Below are positions 31,121 to 39,274 of a DNA stretch of 64,000 bases, piece by piece; the first letter of the stretch is position 1, and each line of letters opens with the position of its first letter. The stretch is from NCBI RefSeq assembly GCF_027257195.1, contig NZ_JAPDFS010000001.1, forward strand, positions 518,048-582,047. Reading direction: 5' to 3'. The translations under genes were made by a program, and so were the position numbers. The stretch is from Halorubrum sp. F4 (GTDB lineage: Archaea > Halobacteriota > Halobacteria > Halobacteriales > Haloferacaceae). Below the pieces are notes generated by a model. The model saw only the letters and a program-made list of their open reading frames with translations, made no database searches and was not told the DNA's origin.

Positions 31121-33220
31121 TCAGTCCCGCGGTTCCACGAGGATCCGTGAGCGCATCTCGAGGTGGAGCGCGCTACAGAAGTACGCGCAGTACGCCCAGT
31201 ACACGCCGGGCTCGTCCGCCGTGAACGTCACCTCGCGGGTGTCCTGGGGCGCCAACGCGAGGTTGATGTCGTACTCCGGGATCGCCAGCGAGTGGATCAC
31301 GTCGCTCGTGGTCTCGACGTTGGAGATCCGGATCGTCACCTCGTCGCCCTCCCGGACCGTCACCTCGGGGAACGAGTACTCGTTGCGGCGCGCCCACATC
31401 TCGATCTCGACGGTGCTCTCGTCGATCCGCTCGAAGGACTCCTCGCCCTCGGGGACGAAGTCGAGGTCGTAGTCGTCGGAGTCCCACGTCTTCGCGGGCT
31501 CGATCTTGTCCTTGTGGACGATGCTGGCGTCGTGCGGCTCGGGGTACGAGGGCTTGTCCTTGATCAGCTCCATCCCGGCGTCGTCGTCGCCGATGTGGAA
31601 CAGCTGGTCGTTCTCGGGGTGGATCGGCCCGACCGGGAGGAACCGGTCCTTCGACAGCTTGTTCAGCGAGACGAGGTAGTCGCCCTGCGGCGACGCCGTG
31701 TACGACTCGCTCGCGATGAGGTGGCCGGGGTTGTAGTGGACGTCGTGTTTCTCGATTATCGGCTCCTCGGAGCCGGCCTCGGCCTCGACGGCCGCCTCGT
31801 AGTCCCACTTGACGACCTGTGAGTCGATGAACAGCGTCGTGTACGCGTGGCCGCGGTCGTCGTAGGCGGTGTGGAGCGGTCCCATCCCGACGCGGGGCTG
31901 GCCGACGATCGCGTCCGCCGGGTCGTCGACCTCCGCGATCTCCTCGACGCCGATGACCGTACAGGTCGGGTCGAGCTTGCCGGAGGCGATCGCGTAGCTC
32001 CCGTCCGGCGTCACGCTGACCCCGTGCGGACTCTTCGGCGTCGGGACGTACCGGACGATCGGACGGTCGCCCTCGTTGAGCGAGCTGTCCATGGTGCCGT
32101 CGACGACCGGCACGCCGCTTATCTCCTCGTACTCGCCGGCCTCGACGGCGTCCCAGATCGCGGGGATGTCGAACGCCTTCACGTAGTCGCGGTCCGCGCG
32201 GGTCATCTCCCCCTGGGTGACGCCCTCCTCGCTGTTGTAGCCGGTCGCGAAGAACCAGCGACCCTCCTTGCCACCGTCGCCGTTGTCCATGTTGCCGTCG
32301 ACCTCGACCTGCCACTCGACGTCCATCGTCTCGGGGTCGATGGCGGTGAGGACCGAGCCGTAGGCGTCGGGGTCGTCGACGTCGCGGCCGTCGTTCGGCA
32401 TCGGCACGCGGAACTCCCCGACGCCGAAGACGAGCTGGGTGTCCGGCAGCTGCATACACGCCCCGTGGACGGCCTGCGAGTTCGGGACGTTCGTGATCGC
32501 GTCCGTCTCGAAGTACTCCAGGTCGACGCGGGCCATCCGCCCGTTCGCCTTGTCGTTGACGAACAGCCAGCGGCCGTCGTAGTCGTTGTCGGTCTGGGAG
32601 ACGCGCGGGTGGTGGGTGTCGCCCCACGTGTAGCCGCCGCCCTCCTCCTCGAGCAGCTCGGTCGTCCTCGCGTCGTGACCGAACCCCCGCGCGCTCTCGG
32701 CCTGGAACACGGGGATCCGCATGAGTTCGCGCATCGACGGGAGCCCGACGACGCGGATCTCGCCGGTGTGACCCCCGCTGAGGAAGCCGTAGTACTCGTC
32801 GTGTTCGCCCGGCGGGACGCTGTGCTCTCCGCTGGCGCCGGACGAGCCGTCCCCGCCGTTCCCCTCGTCGGAGAGGACGCTCGTACAGCCCGCGAGACCG
32901 GTCATCGCGCCCACCGCGGCCCCGGCCTTCATGAAGTCGCGACGGCCGAGCTCCAGCCGCGGAAGGTCGAGGTTGGGGCGACGGGCGGCCGTGGCGTCGG
33001 TCCCCTCCGCGGTCGCGGCGATGTCGCGCTCGTGGTCGGTGATCAGGTGCTCGACGGTTCGGCCGTCGACGATCTCGGGGCCGTCGTCGGTCGGTTCGTT
33101 GCCGGTCGGCTCGTCATCGGCCGGCCCGTCCTCGGTTGCGGAGGCGGTCCCCGCCGCGTCGTCGCGGTGTTCGTCGGCCCGTGCCTCCCGGTCGTCGGTC
33201 GGATTCGGATCAGTAGTCAT
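31121..33220 (-). CDS. nosZ: nitrous-oxide reductase NosZ
   Basis: 699 residues. Reduces N2O to N2 at the outer face of the membrane. A seven-bladed propeller binds CuZ; ligand-type His clusters are visible (DTHHPRVSQ, AVHGACMQ, SPHGV, GPLHTAYDDR, VHYNPGHLIASES, EPHDASI). The C-terminal cupredoxin holds CuA: C678, C682, H686 and M689 in CAYFCSALHLEM. The N terminus is unusual: 90 acidic residues come before the twin-arginine signal (GRRDFMKAG, RR 93-94), ending in LAGC (C112). An alternative start adds 13 residues (33259); none shortens it to the RR motif. Its start overlaps the BlaI-type regulator by 11 bp. Confidence 0.95.
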   Translation of the reverse strand: MTTDPNPTDDREARADEHRDDAAGTASATEDGPADDEPTGNEPTDDGPEIVDGRTVEHLITDHERDIAATAEGTDATAARRPNLDLPRLELGRRDFMKAGAAVGAMTGLAGCTSVLSDEGNGGDGSSGASGEHSVPPGEHDEYYGFLSGGHTGEIRVVGLPSMRELMRIPVFQAESARGFGHDARTTELLEEEGGGYTWGDTHHPRVSQTDNDYDGRWLFVNDKANGRMARVDLEYFETDAITNVPNSQAVHGACMQLPDTQLVFGVGEFRVPMPNDGRDVDDPDAYGSVLTAIDPETMDVEWQVEVDGNMDNGDGGKEGRWFFATGYNSEEGVTQGEMTRADRDYVKAFDIPAIWDAVEAGEYEEISGVPVVDGTMDSSLNEGDRPIVRYVPTPKSPHGVSVTPDGSYAIASGKLDPTCTVIGVEEIAEVDDPADAIVGQPRVGMGPLHTAYDDRGHAYTTLFIDSQVVKWDYEAAVEAEAGSEEPIIEKHDVHYNPGHLIASESYTASPQGDYLVSLNKLSKDRFLPVGPIHPENDQLFHIGDDDAGMELIKDKPSYPEPHDASIVHKDKIEPAKTWDSDDYDLDFVPEGEESFERIDESTVEIEMWARRNEYSFPEVTVREGDEVTIRISNVETTSDVIHSLAIPEYDINLALAPQDTREVTFTADEPGVYWAYCAYFCSALHLEMRSRILVEPRD

Positions 33221-33611
33221 CGTGTCGTGGTCGGGCGTCGGGGGCGCCGGCGTCTCCACCGTCGCCGCCGTCGCGTTCCGTTCGGACCGCGCGGGCGAGT
33301 CGCTCCGCCGCCGACTCGCCGAGTACGGCTCGCAACTCCTCGGCGAACGCCGGGACGAGTCGGTCGCGAGCCGCCTCGACGTCGAAGCGGTACCGGTGGC
33401 GCGTCGTCCCCCGGTACGTCTCGGCGTCGCGCTCGACGAGGCCCTTCTCGACCAGCCGATCGACCGTCCGCTTGACGGTCGTGTACGCGACCTCGTCGCC
33501 GCGGCTCCGCACCGCGTCGAGCAGGTCGCGGGCCGTGAGGGGCGCGTCGGCGCGCCGCAGGACCGAGAGGACCTCGCGTTCCCGCGGTCCGAGCTGTGTC
33601 CACTGGGTCAT
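33210..33611 (-). CDS. BlaI/MecI/CopY-family winged-helix repressor
   Basis: 133 residues. Winged helix LGPREREVLSVLRRADAPLTARDLLDAV, then YTTVKRTVDRLVEKGLVERDAE (recognition helix YTTVKRTVDRL), then RHRYRF and a dimerisation tail that ends His/Asp-rich. In bacteria this family represses beta-lactamase or copper genes. Here it overlaps the nosZ start, so it probably controls the nos operon and itself; copper sensing is possible but no Cys residues are present. The start MTQWTQLG is preferred; an upstream frame to 33656 crosses the candidate operator. Confidence 0.82.
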   Translation of the reverse strand: MTQWTQLGPREREVLSVLRRADAPLTARDLLDAVRSRGDEVAYTTVKRTVDRLVEKGLVERDAETYRGTTRHRYRFDVEAARDRLVPAFAEELRAVLGESAAERLARAVRTERDGGDGGDAGAPDARPRHDDY

Positions 33612-33646
33612 GGTTGCCGGAGCCGAACGGCGTCGTTCGACCCCGC

Positions 33647-33658
33647 TAGTGATCACTA
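33647..33658. promoter_or_regulatory. 12-bp perfect palindrome, candidate operator of the nos operon
   Basis: TAGTGATCACTA lies 36-47 bp before the ATG of the BlaI-type gene, the first gene of the nosZ transcript. Dyad sites of this size are typical for BlaI/CopY dimers. No second copy was found at other promoters in the window. Confidence 0.4.
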
Positions 33659-33701
33659 CGGTCGAATCTCCCCCAAGTCTCCCGCCGAACTGTTCGGAGG
33701 T

Positions 33702-34514
33702 TTAAGTACCCTGCCCGTCCGCGAACAACTGCGAGAAGAGCGACGCCGTCACGAGCCGGAGGTGTTCGGAAACGGTCGACTTCGCGATGTCGAGCTCGTC
33801 GGCGAGGTCCGCGGCGGACGAGCCGTCGGGCTCGAAGTAGCCGCGTTCGGCCGCGAGCGCCGCGACCTCGGCCTGACGGTCGGTCACGCCGGTGAGGTCG
33901 ACGGGGACGACGTCACACCGCTCTTCGTCGGGACGGCGGTCGACGAGGAGCCGGCGAAGCTCGACGTCGAGGCCGGCGTTCTCGAAGCCGTCGACGACCG
34001 ACTCGAGCTCCTCGTGTCCGCTCAGGACGAACGAGACCAGCAGGTCTCCGTCCGCCATCCGCGTTTCGCGGGGTGAGACGGGGAAATCAGCGAACGCCGC
34101 GGTGAGCCCGCCACACGAGCAGCCGGCGCAGGTCCCGTCGCCGCCCACCGCGCCTCCGCCGGTCTCGGCGGCGGCGTTCGGGTCGATCCCGTCGTCGGCG
34201 GGCGCGGTCGCCCCATCGACGGGGGCGGTCGGTCCGTCGGTCGACGCGTCCACGGCGATCCCTCCGTCGGTCGCCGGGCGCGCGTGCTCGGCCCCGTCGT
34301 GATCGATCGCGTATCGACCGTGTGCGCGCCCGCCGAACTCGACGAACTCCAGTACGGAGGGCGGGTCGTCCGGTGGGTCCGGCGCGACGAACTCGACCGT
34401 GTCGTCGACGGGGTCGACCCGGACGTCCTCGACCTCGGTCGACGCCGAGAGCGTCGCCACGGGACAGCTATCGCAGGCCGACACCGCGAGTTGAACGTGG
34501 ATCCCGTCGCTCAT
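33702..34514 (-). CDS. Bat-type HTH regulator, cysteine-rich (DmsR-like)
   Basis: 270 residues. The N terminus has ACDSCPVA (C14, C17), a low-complexity middle carries CAGCSCGG (C129, C132, C134), and the C-terminal third is the HTH_10 domain (DLTGVTDRQAEVAALAAERGYFE, SSAADLADELDIAKSTVSEHLRL). Haloarchaeal activators of anaerobic respiration (DmsR of DMSO/TMAO reduction) have this build. Clustered cysteines could sense oxygen, redox state or metal. Located 90 bp upstream of the BlaI-type gene and nosZ on the same strand, it is a likely activator of the nos genes. ATG 34514 chosen; 34538 and 34544 are alternatives. Confidence 0.82.
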   Translation of the reverse strand: MSDGIHVQLAVSACDSCPVATLSASTEVEDVRVDPVDDTVEFVAPDPPDDPPSVLEFVEFGGRAHGRYAIDHDGAEHARPATDGGIAVDASTDGPTAPVDGATAPADDGIDPNAAAETGGGAVGGDGTCAGCSCGGLTAAFADFPVSPRETRMADGDLLVSFVLSGHEELESVVDGFENAGLDVELRRLLVDRRPDEERCDVVPVDLTGVTDRQAEVAALAAERGYFEPDGSSAADLADELDIAKSTVSEHLRLVTASLFSQLFADGQGT

Positions 34515-34663
34515 CGTGGTCGAGGCTACGTCTCCCATACGCAAATAACGAGGACGGGGTTCCTACGCGGTGAAAACCCGATCTTCCGCGTGTCTCGATC
34601 ACGAAGGCCAACGATCGTTACCGGCTGGCGTGGGCTTTTCACCCGGCGGAGGGACGTGTCGGT

Positions 34664-35464
34664 ATGCCACCGATCGACCTCGGACTCGGGCTCGGAACCT
34701 CCGGTCTCGACGACCCCGAGGAGTGTACGGAAAGCGTCGTGACCGCGCTCGAGGCCGGCTACCGCCACGTCGACACCGCACAGATGTACGACAACGAGGC
34801 CGCGGTCGGCGAGGGGATCGCGGCTGCCGACGTCGACCGCGACGAGGTCGTCGTCGCCACTAAGATCCACCCGCGGAACCTGGCGCCGGAGGACGTCCGG
34901 GAGACGGCCCGCGAGAGCCTCGACCGCCTGGGACTCGATGAAGTCGACCTGTTGTACGTCCACTGGCCCACGAAGGCGTACGACGCGGAGGCGACCCTGC
35001 CGGTCTTCGACGAGCTCCGCGCCGAGGGCCTGACCGACCACGTCGCGGTCTCAAACTTCACGCCCGACCTCCTCCGGGGGGCTCGAGCGATCCTCGACTC
35101 GCCGATCGCGGCCCATCAGGTCGAGTGTCACCCGCGGTTCCAGCAGCCCGAACTCCGCGAGTTGGCCGCCGAGTTCGACCACCACCTCGTCGGGTACTCG
35201 CCGCTCGCGCGTGGAGAGCTGCTCGACGACCCGACGCTCGGGACGATCGCCGACCGCAACGACGCCTCGCCGGCGGTCGTCGCGCTGGCGTGGGCGCTCG
35301 CGCGCGGCGTAGTCCCGATCCCGAAGTCGACGGGCGCACACGTCAGGGAGAACCTCGCGGCGCTCGACCTCGAGCTGTCCGACGCGGACCTCGAAGTGAT
35401 CGACGGACTGGCGGGCGGCGAGCGGACGATCGACCCGGTCGACGCCGCCTGGAACGGGGACTGA
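34664..35464 (+). CDS. aldo/keto reductase
   Basis: 266 residues, AKR (beta/alpha)8 barrel. The catalytic tetrad is visible: D37 (HVDTAQ), Y42 (MYDNE), K67 (VATKIHP) and H100 (VHWP). The NADP-binding end has VPIPKSTGAHVRENL. Resembles 2,5-diketo-gluconate or general aldehyde reductases; the substrate is unknown. Divergent from the Bat-type regulator. Confidence 0.92.
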   Translation: MPPIDLGLGLGTSGLDDPEECTESVVTALEAGYRHVDTAQMYDNEAAVGEGIAAADVDRDEVVVATKIHPRNLAPEDVRETARESLDRLGLDEVDLLYVHWPTKAYDAEATLPVFDELRAEGLTDHVAVSNFTPDLLRGARAILDSPIAAHQVECHPRFQQPELRELAAEFDHHLVGYSPLARGELLDDPTLGTIADRNDASPAVVALAWALARGVVPIPKSTGAHVRENLAALDLELSDADLEVIDGLAGGERTIDPVDAAWNGD

Positions 35465-35488
35465 AGCGGAGGGATCCGGAAACGTCCT

Positions 35489-36550
35489 TCAGACCGCCGC
35501 GAGCCGCGTTTCGAGCTCCGCGTCGATCCGCTCGACGAGGTCCGTCATCGGCTCGTCGAGGTACGTCACCCACTGGTCGAGAAATCCCGACCGCCCGAGG
35601 ACCCGGACCACCCGATAGATCGGCCGTCGGTCCGCGAACCCCTCGGGGAGCCCGCCGGCGCGGTCGCGGTATCCCGCGTACACCGCCTCGCCGAACCGTT
35701 CGGGGCCCTCGTAGTCGAAGCCGTTACAGAGCTGGTCGCGCGCGCGGACCAGGTCGCGGGCGGGGTCGCCGACGTGGGACAGCTCCCAGTCGAGGAGGCC
35801 CACGCAGGAGTCGTCGCCGGCCCCGTCCTCCGTTCCGTCGCCCGCAACGCCGCCCGTCCGTCCCTCCTCCGAGAGGAACGCGTTGGGCGGCGCGACGTCG
35901 CCGTGGAGCAGCGCCGCGGGCGCGCCGTCGAGCCGCTCCCGGTTCGACTCGACGCAGTCGATGGCGGCGTCGAAGTGGCGGGCGAGCCGGTCGGTCGTGC
36001 CGATCTCGCGGGTGCGCTCGATCGTCGCGAGCAGCGTGTCGGTCCACGAGGCCGTTTCGACGTCGAGGCCGGGAACGACGTCGTCGGAGCCGCCGTCGAC
36101 GGCTTCCCCGACGCCGACCCTTCCGCCGCGGCCGACGATCTCGCCGTGGCTCTCGAACCGCTCGGCGTGGAGGGTCGCGAGCGTCGCGCCGACCCGCCGG
36201 AGCAGCGCCTCCCGCCGGTCGTCGTCCGCCGCTTCGAGGATCTCGTGGAGGTCCCGACCCGGCGCGGGCGCGGTGGCGAGGTAGGGGACGTCCGCGTCCG
36301 GGTCGGCGGCGAGGACCGCGGGAACCGGGATCGGCCGTCGCGCCGAGACGTACTCCAGGACCGCCCGTTCGCGGGCGATCCGGCTCCCGTCACCCGCGAT
36401 CGCGACCTTGAGGTACGCGCGGTCGCCGTCGGCGAAGTCCACGCCGACGGTCTCGTTGCCGCCGTTCCAGGAGGGACCGACGCCGACGAGCCCTTCGACC
36501 CGACGGTCCGGAAAGGCGGCGGCGAGGGCCGCCTCGACGGGATCGTCCAT
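35489..36550 (-). CDS. APH-family phosphotransferase
   Basis: 353 residues, kinase-like fold. The nucleotide end has YLKVAIAGDG with the ATP lysine; the catalytic loop LLHGDVAPPNAFL (HxD...N) and the metal motif GLLDWELSHVGDPARDL are intact. Relatives phosphorylate aminoglycosides, choline, sugars or fructosamine; the substrate here is unknown. It is a housekeeping-type gene in haloarchaea rather than evidence of drug resistance. Convergent with the aldo/keto reductase. Confidence 0.85.
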   Translation of the reverse strand: MDDPVEAALAAAFPDRRVEGLVGVGPSWNGGNETVGVDFADGDRAYLKVAIAGDGSRIARERAVLEYVSARRPIPVPAVLAADPDADVPYLATAPAPGRDLHEILEAADDDRREALLRRVGATLATLHAERFESHGEIVGRGGRVGVGEAVDGGSDDVVPGLDVETASWTDTLLATIERTREIGTTDRLARHFDAAIDCVESNRERLDGAPAALLHGDVAPPNAFLSEEGRTGGVAGDGTEDGAGDDSCVGLLDWELSHVGDPARDLVRARDQLCNGFDYEGPERFGEAVYAGYRDRAGGLPEGFADRRPIYRVVRVLGRSGFLDQWVTYLDEPMTDLVERIDAELETRLAAV

Positions 36551-36675
36551 GCCTTCGGTGGCCGGGCGACGAGAAAAAGCGTTCCGCCGGTGGTTCGATC
36601 CGCGAGGTGGCGGCGGTTTCCCGGACCCTCGCAGCGACCGACAGGGTCATACGCTCCCCGCGACTTCCTCGTCCG

Positions 36676-38871
36676 ATGACCGGATCGAACGGTGATCGCC
36701 CGGCCGACGATCACCCGGACGACGATCACTCGAACGACGATCGACGGGTGACCTTCGAGACCGAGGGGGAGACGCTCCACGTCCGCGACGCGATCGAAGG
36801 CGAGCGGCTCTCGCTTCGCTTCGACCGGGAGCCGGAGCCGCGGCCCGCGATCACCGACCTGTTCGCGCTCCCCGTCGACCGGGCGGTGAGTTTCGACGCC
36901 GAGTCGTTCTCGATCCCCAAGTACTCGACGGTGAGCGTCCGCGAGTCCGGCGGCGAGTTCGTCGCCGAACTCAGCGAGGACCTCGAGTTGTCGCGCGGCG
37001 CCTACTGTTTCGACGTCGTCGGCGCCACGAAGGCGTTCGTCCGCGCGGTCGACGTCGAGGTATCGGCGACCGGGATGGCGGGCGGCAGAGCCGTCGAGGT
37101 CGAGTTCGACGGACCGACGACCGTGACCGTCGGCGGGCGATCGCTTCACACCCGTCCGGAGGCGACGATCTCCGTCCCCGACGACCCGGAGGCGCTCATG
37201 ACGGCGGTGTCGGCGCTCGGCTCGTCGATCGCCGAGGCGTCGCCGGAGCGGTCCTGGCCCACCCTCCGCGGGTATCCCCCGCGGATCAGGCGCGGGGAGG
37301 CGCTCGAGGTCCCCGACCACCTCGACATCCCGGACGCCGGCGTCGAGATCGCGGTCCCGGCGGCGTACGCCGACGTCTATCGGGTCGCACCGCTGGCCTA
37401 CTACCTCGGAGCGACCGTCGTGTCCGGTTCGGATCCGGAGCTTCGGCTCGAGAGCGGATACGTCGAGCCGCTGCCGAGCGAGGGCCCCGCGCTCGAACGT
37501 CGGGTTTCGGAGCTTCTCGGAACGACGCTGCTTCTGGACTCGCTGGCCCGGACCGAGGGGTACGTCCCTTCCGATCGATACGAGTACGAGCGGATCGGTG
37601 GAGACCTGCCGTTTTATCCCCCGAACCTGGCCGATCGGCCGATGGCCGACCGGCTGATGGAGTACCTCGAGGTCGATCCGGGGACCGTCGAGCCGTACCT
37701 CCCCGAGTGGCCGACGACGGCGGTCCTTCGACCCGGGCCGTCGGGGATGGAACTGCTCGGCCACCTCGCGCACCTGCTCGCGCCGATCCGGGTTCGCGGA
37801 TCGTCGGTGGCGACGGCCTCCGACGACCGCGAGAGTTCGCGCAAGCGCGGCGAGCCCGCCGGGTCCGGTTCGCCGACCGCGGTCGCGGCCGCGACCGCTC
37901 CGACGCTGGCGGTCGATGAGGGGACGCCGAACCCGGACGACGTGCCGCTTCCGTCCGGCACCGCCGCCCTGACCGCCGCCGCGTACGAGAACGGACTCGC
38001 GCGGTCCCGTCCGACGAAAGGCGACCTGCGCGTGTCGTTGATCGCGGACTCGGACGAGCGGGCCCGGGCGTTCGAGCGAGCGATGACGGAGCCGGGGCCG
38101 CCCGACGGCGTCGACTCGTGGGAGGTTCTCGTCCGGCCGACCCGCGAGGAGCTTCGCGATCGGCTCGCCGATCCGGACGTCGGTCTGTCGGCGTGTTCGC
38201 TTCCGATCGACGGAACCCGCGTCGCCTGTGCCGGCGGCGTCGTCGACGTCGCGGCCCTCGAGCGCGTGCCGACCACGACCGTGTTCGAGCGCGCCGGGCG
38301 CGTCGCGCCGGCCCTGGCGTCGGTGGACGCCGGATCGCTCGCGTCGCTCGCCGTCGACGGCACGCTCGACGCGGAACGGGTCCGGACGCTCGTCGGACTG
38401 CTGGCGAGCGCGACGCCGCTCGCGGCGAGCGTCACGCTCGCGCGTGTCCGAGAGCACGCCGGCGTCCGTCTCGCCGGCGATCCGTCCGCGATCGCGGTCA
38501 CGCCGGAGCGCGCGGGCGCTCAGGGGTTGGTTCGGGTTCGCTCGCTCTCGGAGACGGAACACGCGGTCACGTGGCGTTCGTTCCCGTCGACCGCCGCGCG
38601 AGTCGGCACGGAGTACCATCCGCTCTTCGAGTGGGCGGACACCGTGCCGGAGCTCATCGGCACGGAACGCGAGGCCCCCCGCCCGCTCTCGACCGCGGAA
38701 GTGCTCGACCTCGTCCCCGAGGCCGACAGCGTCGTCGAACTCAACGGCACGGTCGCCTTCGAGCGCGACGGGCTCGTCGAGGCGGACGTCCGGCGGTCGG
38801 CCCGTCGCGCGCTCGCCGACCGGTCGGCGCCGGCCGAGGACGGGATCTCCGCCCGGTTCGATGGGGAGTGA
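36676..38871 (+). CDS. large haloarchaeal protein of unknown function (731 aa)
   Basis: A single long acidic protein. Visible conserved-looking blocks: DDRRVTFETEGETLHVRDAI (about 21-40), FDVVGATKAFVRAVDVEV, RSLHTRPEATI, WPTLRGYPPRIRRGEALEVPDHL, VYRVAPLAYYLGATVVSG, LLDSLARTEGYVP and, in the second half, a Rossmann-like ATPTLAVDEGTPNPDDVPLPSGTAA region. No signal peptide, membrane helix, Walker loop or metal motif was recognised. It is a stand-alone gene, divergent from the phosphotransferase. The ATG at MTGSNGD fits the start of the acidic leader. I do not recognise its function. Confidence 0.75.
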   Translation: MTGSNGDRPADDHPDDDHSNDDRRVTFETEGETLHVRDAIEGERLSLRFDREPEPRPAITDLFALPVDRAVSFDAESFSIPKYSTVSVRESGGEFVAELSEDLELSRGAYCFDVVGATKAFVRAVDVEVSATGMAGGRAVEVEFDGPTTVTVGGRSLHTRPEATISVPDDPEALMTAVSALGSSIAEASPERSWPTLRGYPPRIRRGEALEVPDHLDIPDAGVEIAVPAAYADVYRVAPLAYYLGATVVSGSDPELRLESGYVEPLPSEGPALERRVSELLGTTLLLDSLARTEGYVPSDRYEYERIGGDLPFYPPNLADRPMADRLMEYLEVDPGTVEPYLPEWPTTAVLRPGPSGMELLGHLAHLLAPIRVRGSSVATASDDRESSRKRGEPAGSGSPTAVAAATAPTLAVDEGTPNPDDVPLPSGTAALTAAAYENGLARSRPTKGDLRVSLIADSDERARAFERAMTEPGPPDGVDSWEVLVRPTREELRDRLADPDVGLSACSLPIDGTRVACAGGVVDVAALERVPTTTVFERAGRVAPALASVDAGSLASLAVDGTLDAERVRTLVGLLASATPLAASVTLARVREHAGVRLAGDPSAIAVTPERAGAQGLVRVRSLSETEHAVTWRSFPSTAARVGTEYHPLFEWADTVPELIGTEREAPRPLSTAEVLDLVPEADSVVELNGTVAFERDGLVEADVRRSARRALADRSAPAEDGISARFDGE

Positions 38872-38958
38872 TCCGAAGCCGGGCGGGTCCGTGGACGTCC
38901 TCTCGAGGTCCGCGAACCCGACCGGGTGTTTTTGAATCCCGGCGGCCAACCGTCGTCC

Positions 38959-39108
38959 ATGCCACAGATACACCTCGACGAGTCGACCGTCGAGCGACTC
39001 GACGCGCTGCGGATCGACGACGAGGAGTACGACGAGATCGTGAACGAACTCATCAACATCTACGAGGCCGAGGAACTGGCGCTTTTCCGCGGCAGCGATA
39101 TGGAGTAG
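38959..39108 (+). CDS. 49-aa DUF7557-like small protein
   Basis: MPQIHLDESTVERLDALRIDDEEYDEI then helix-rich VNELINIYEAEELALF. The beta-strand-helix-helix build is that of a ribbon-helix-helix (CopG/Arc-like) domain, a pattern shared by DUF7557 haloarchaeal mini-proteins. A GTTTTTGAAT stretch 24-33 bp upstream fits a leaderless promoter. It could be a DNA-binding or antitoxin-like protein, but no toxin gene is next to it. Confidence 0.7.
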   Translation: MPQIHLDESTVERLDALRIDDEEYDEIVNELINIYEAEELALFRGSDME

Positions 39109-39274
39109 GGTTCGGCGCGGTCTCGCCCCGAGCGGTTCCGGTTCGGGCGGTCTCCCTCCGGGCGGCCCGGCCGGTCTCGGTTCGATCGAAGCCGATCCGA
39201 CCGAGTTCGACTAGTGTCGACCCTTCGACCGTCGAACGCGCGGTTTAACCGTCCAGACCCACGATCAGATCGAC

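Noticed and set aside
35489..36550. Aminoglycoside resistance gene
   Set aside because: The kinase fold is shared by many APH-family enzymes. Nothing ties this archaeal gene to drugs, and it lies in core-gene surroundings.
35566..38973. Open minus-strand frame of 1135 codons
   Set aside because: It is antisense to the 731-aa gene and continues into a different frame of the phosphotransferase. Arg/Asp/Gly-rich composition is typical of shadow frames in very GC-rich DNA, with no domain.
38959..39108. Antitoxin of a toxin-antitoxin pair
   Set aside because: The fold fits an RHH antitoxin, but no PIN, RelE or similar toxin gene is next to it on either strand.
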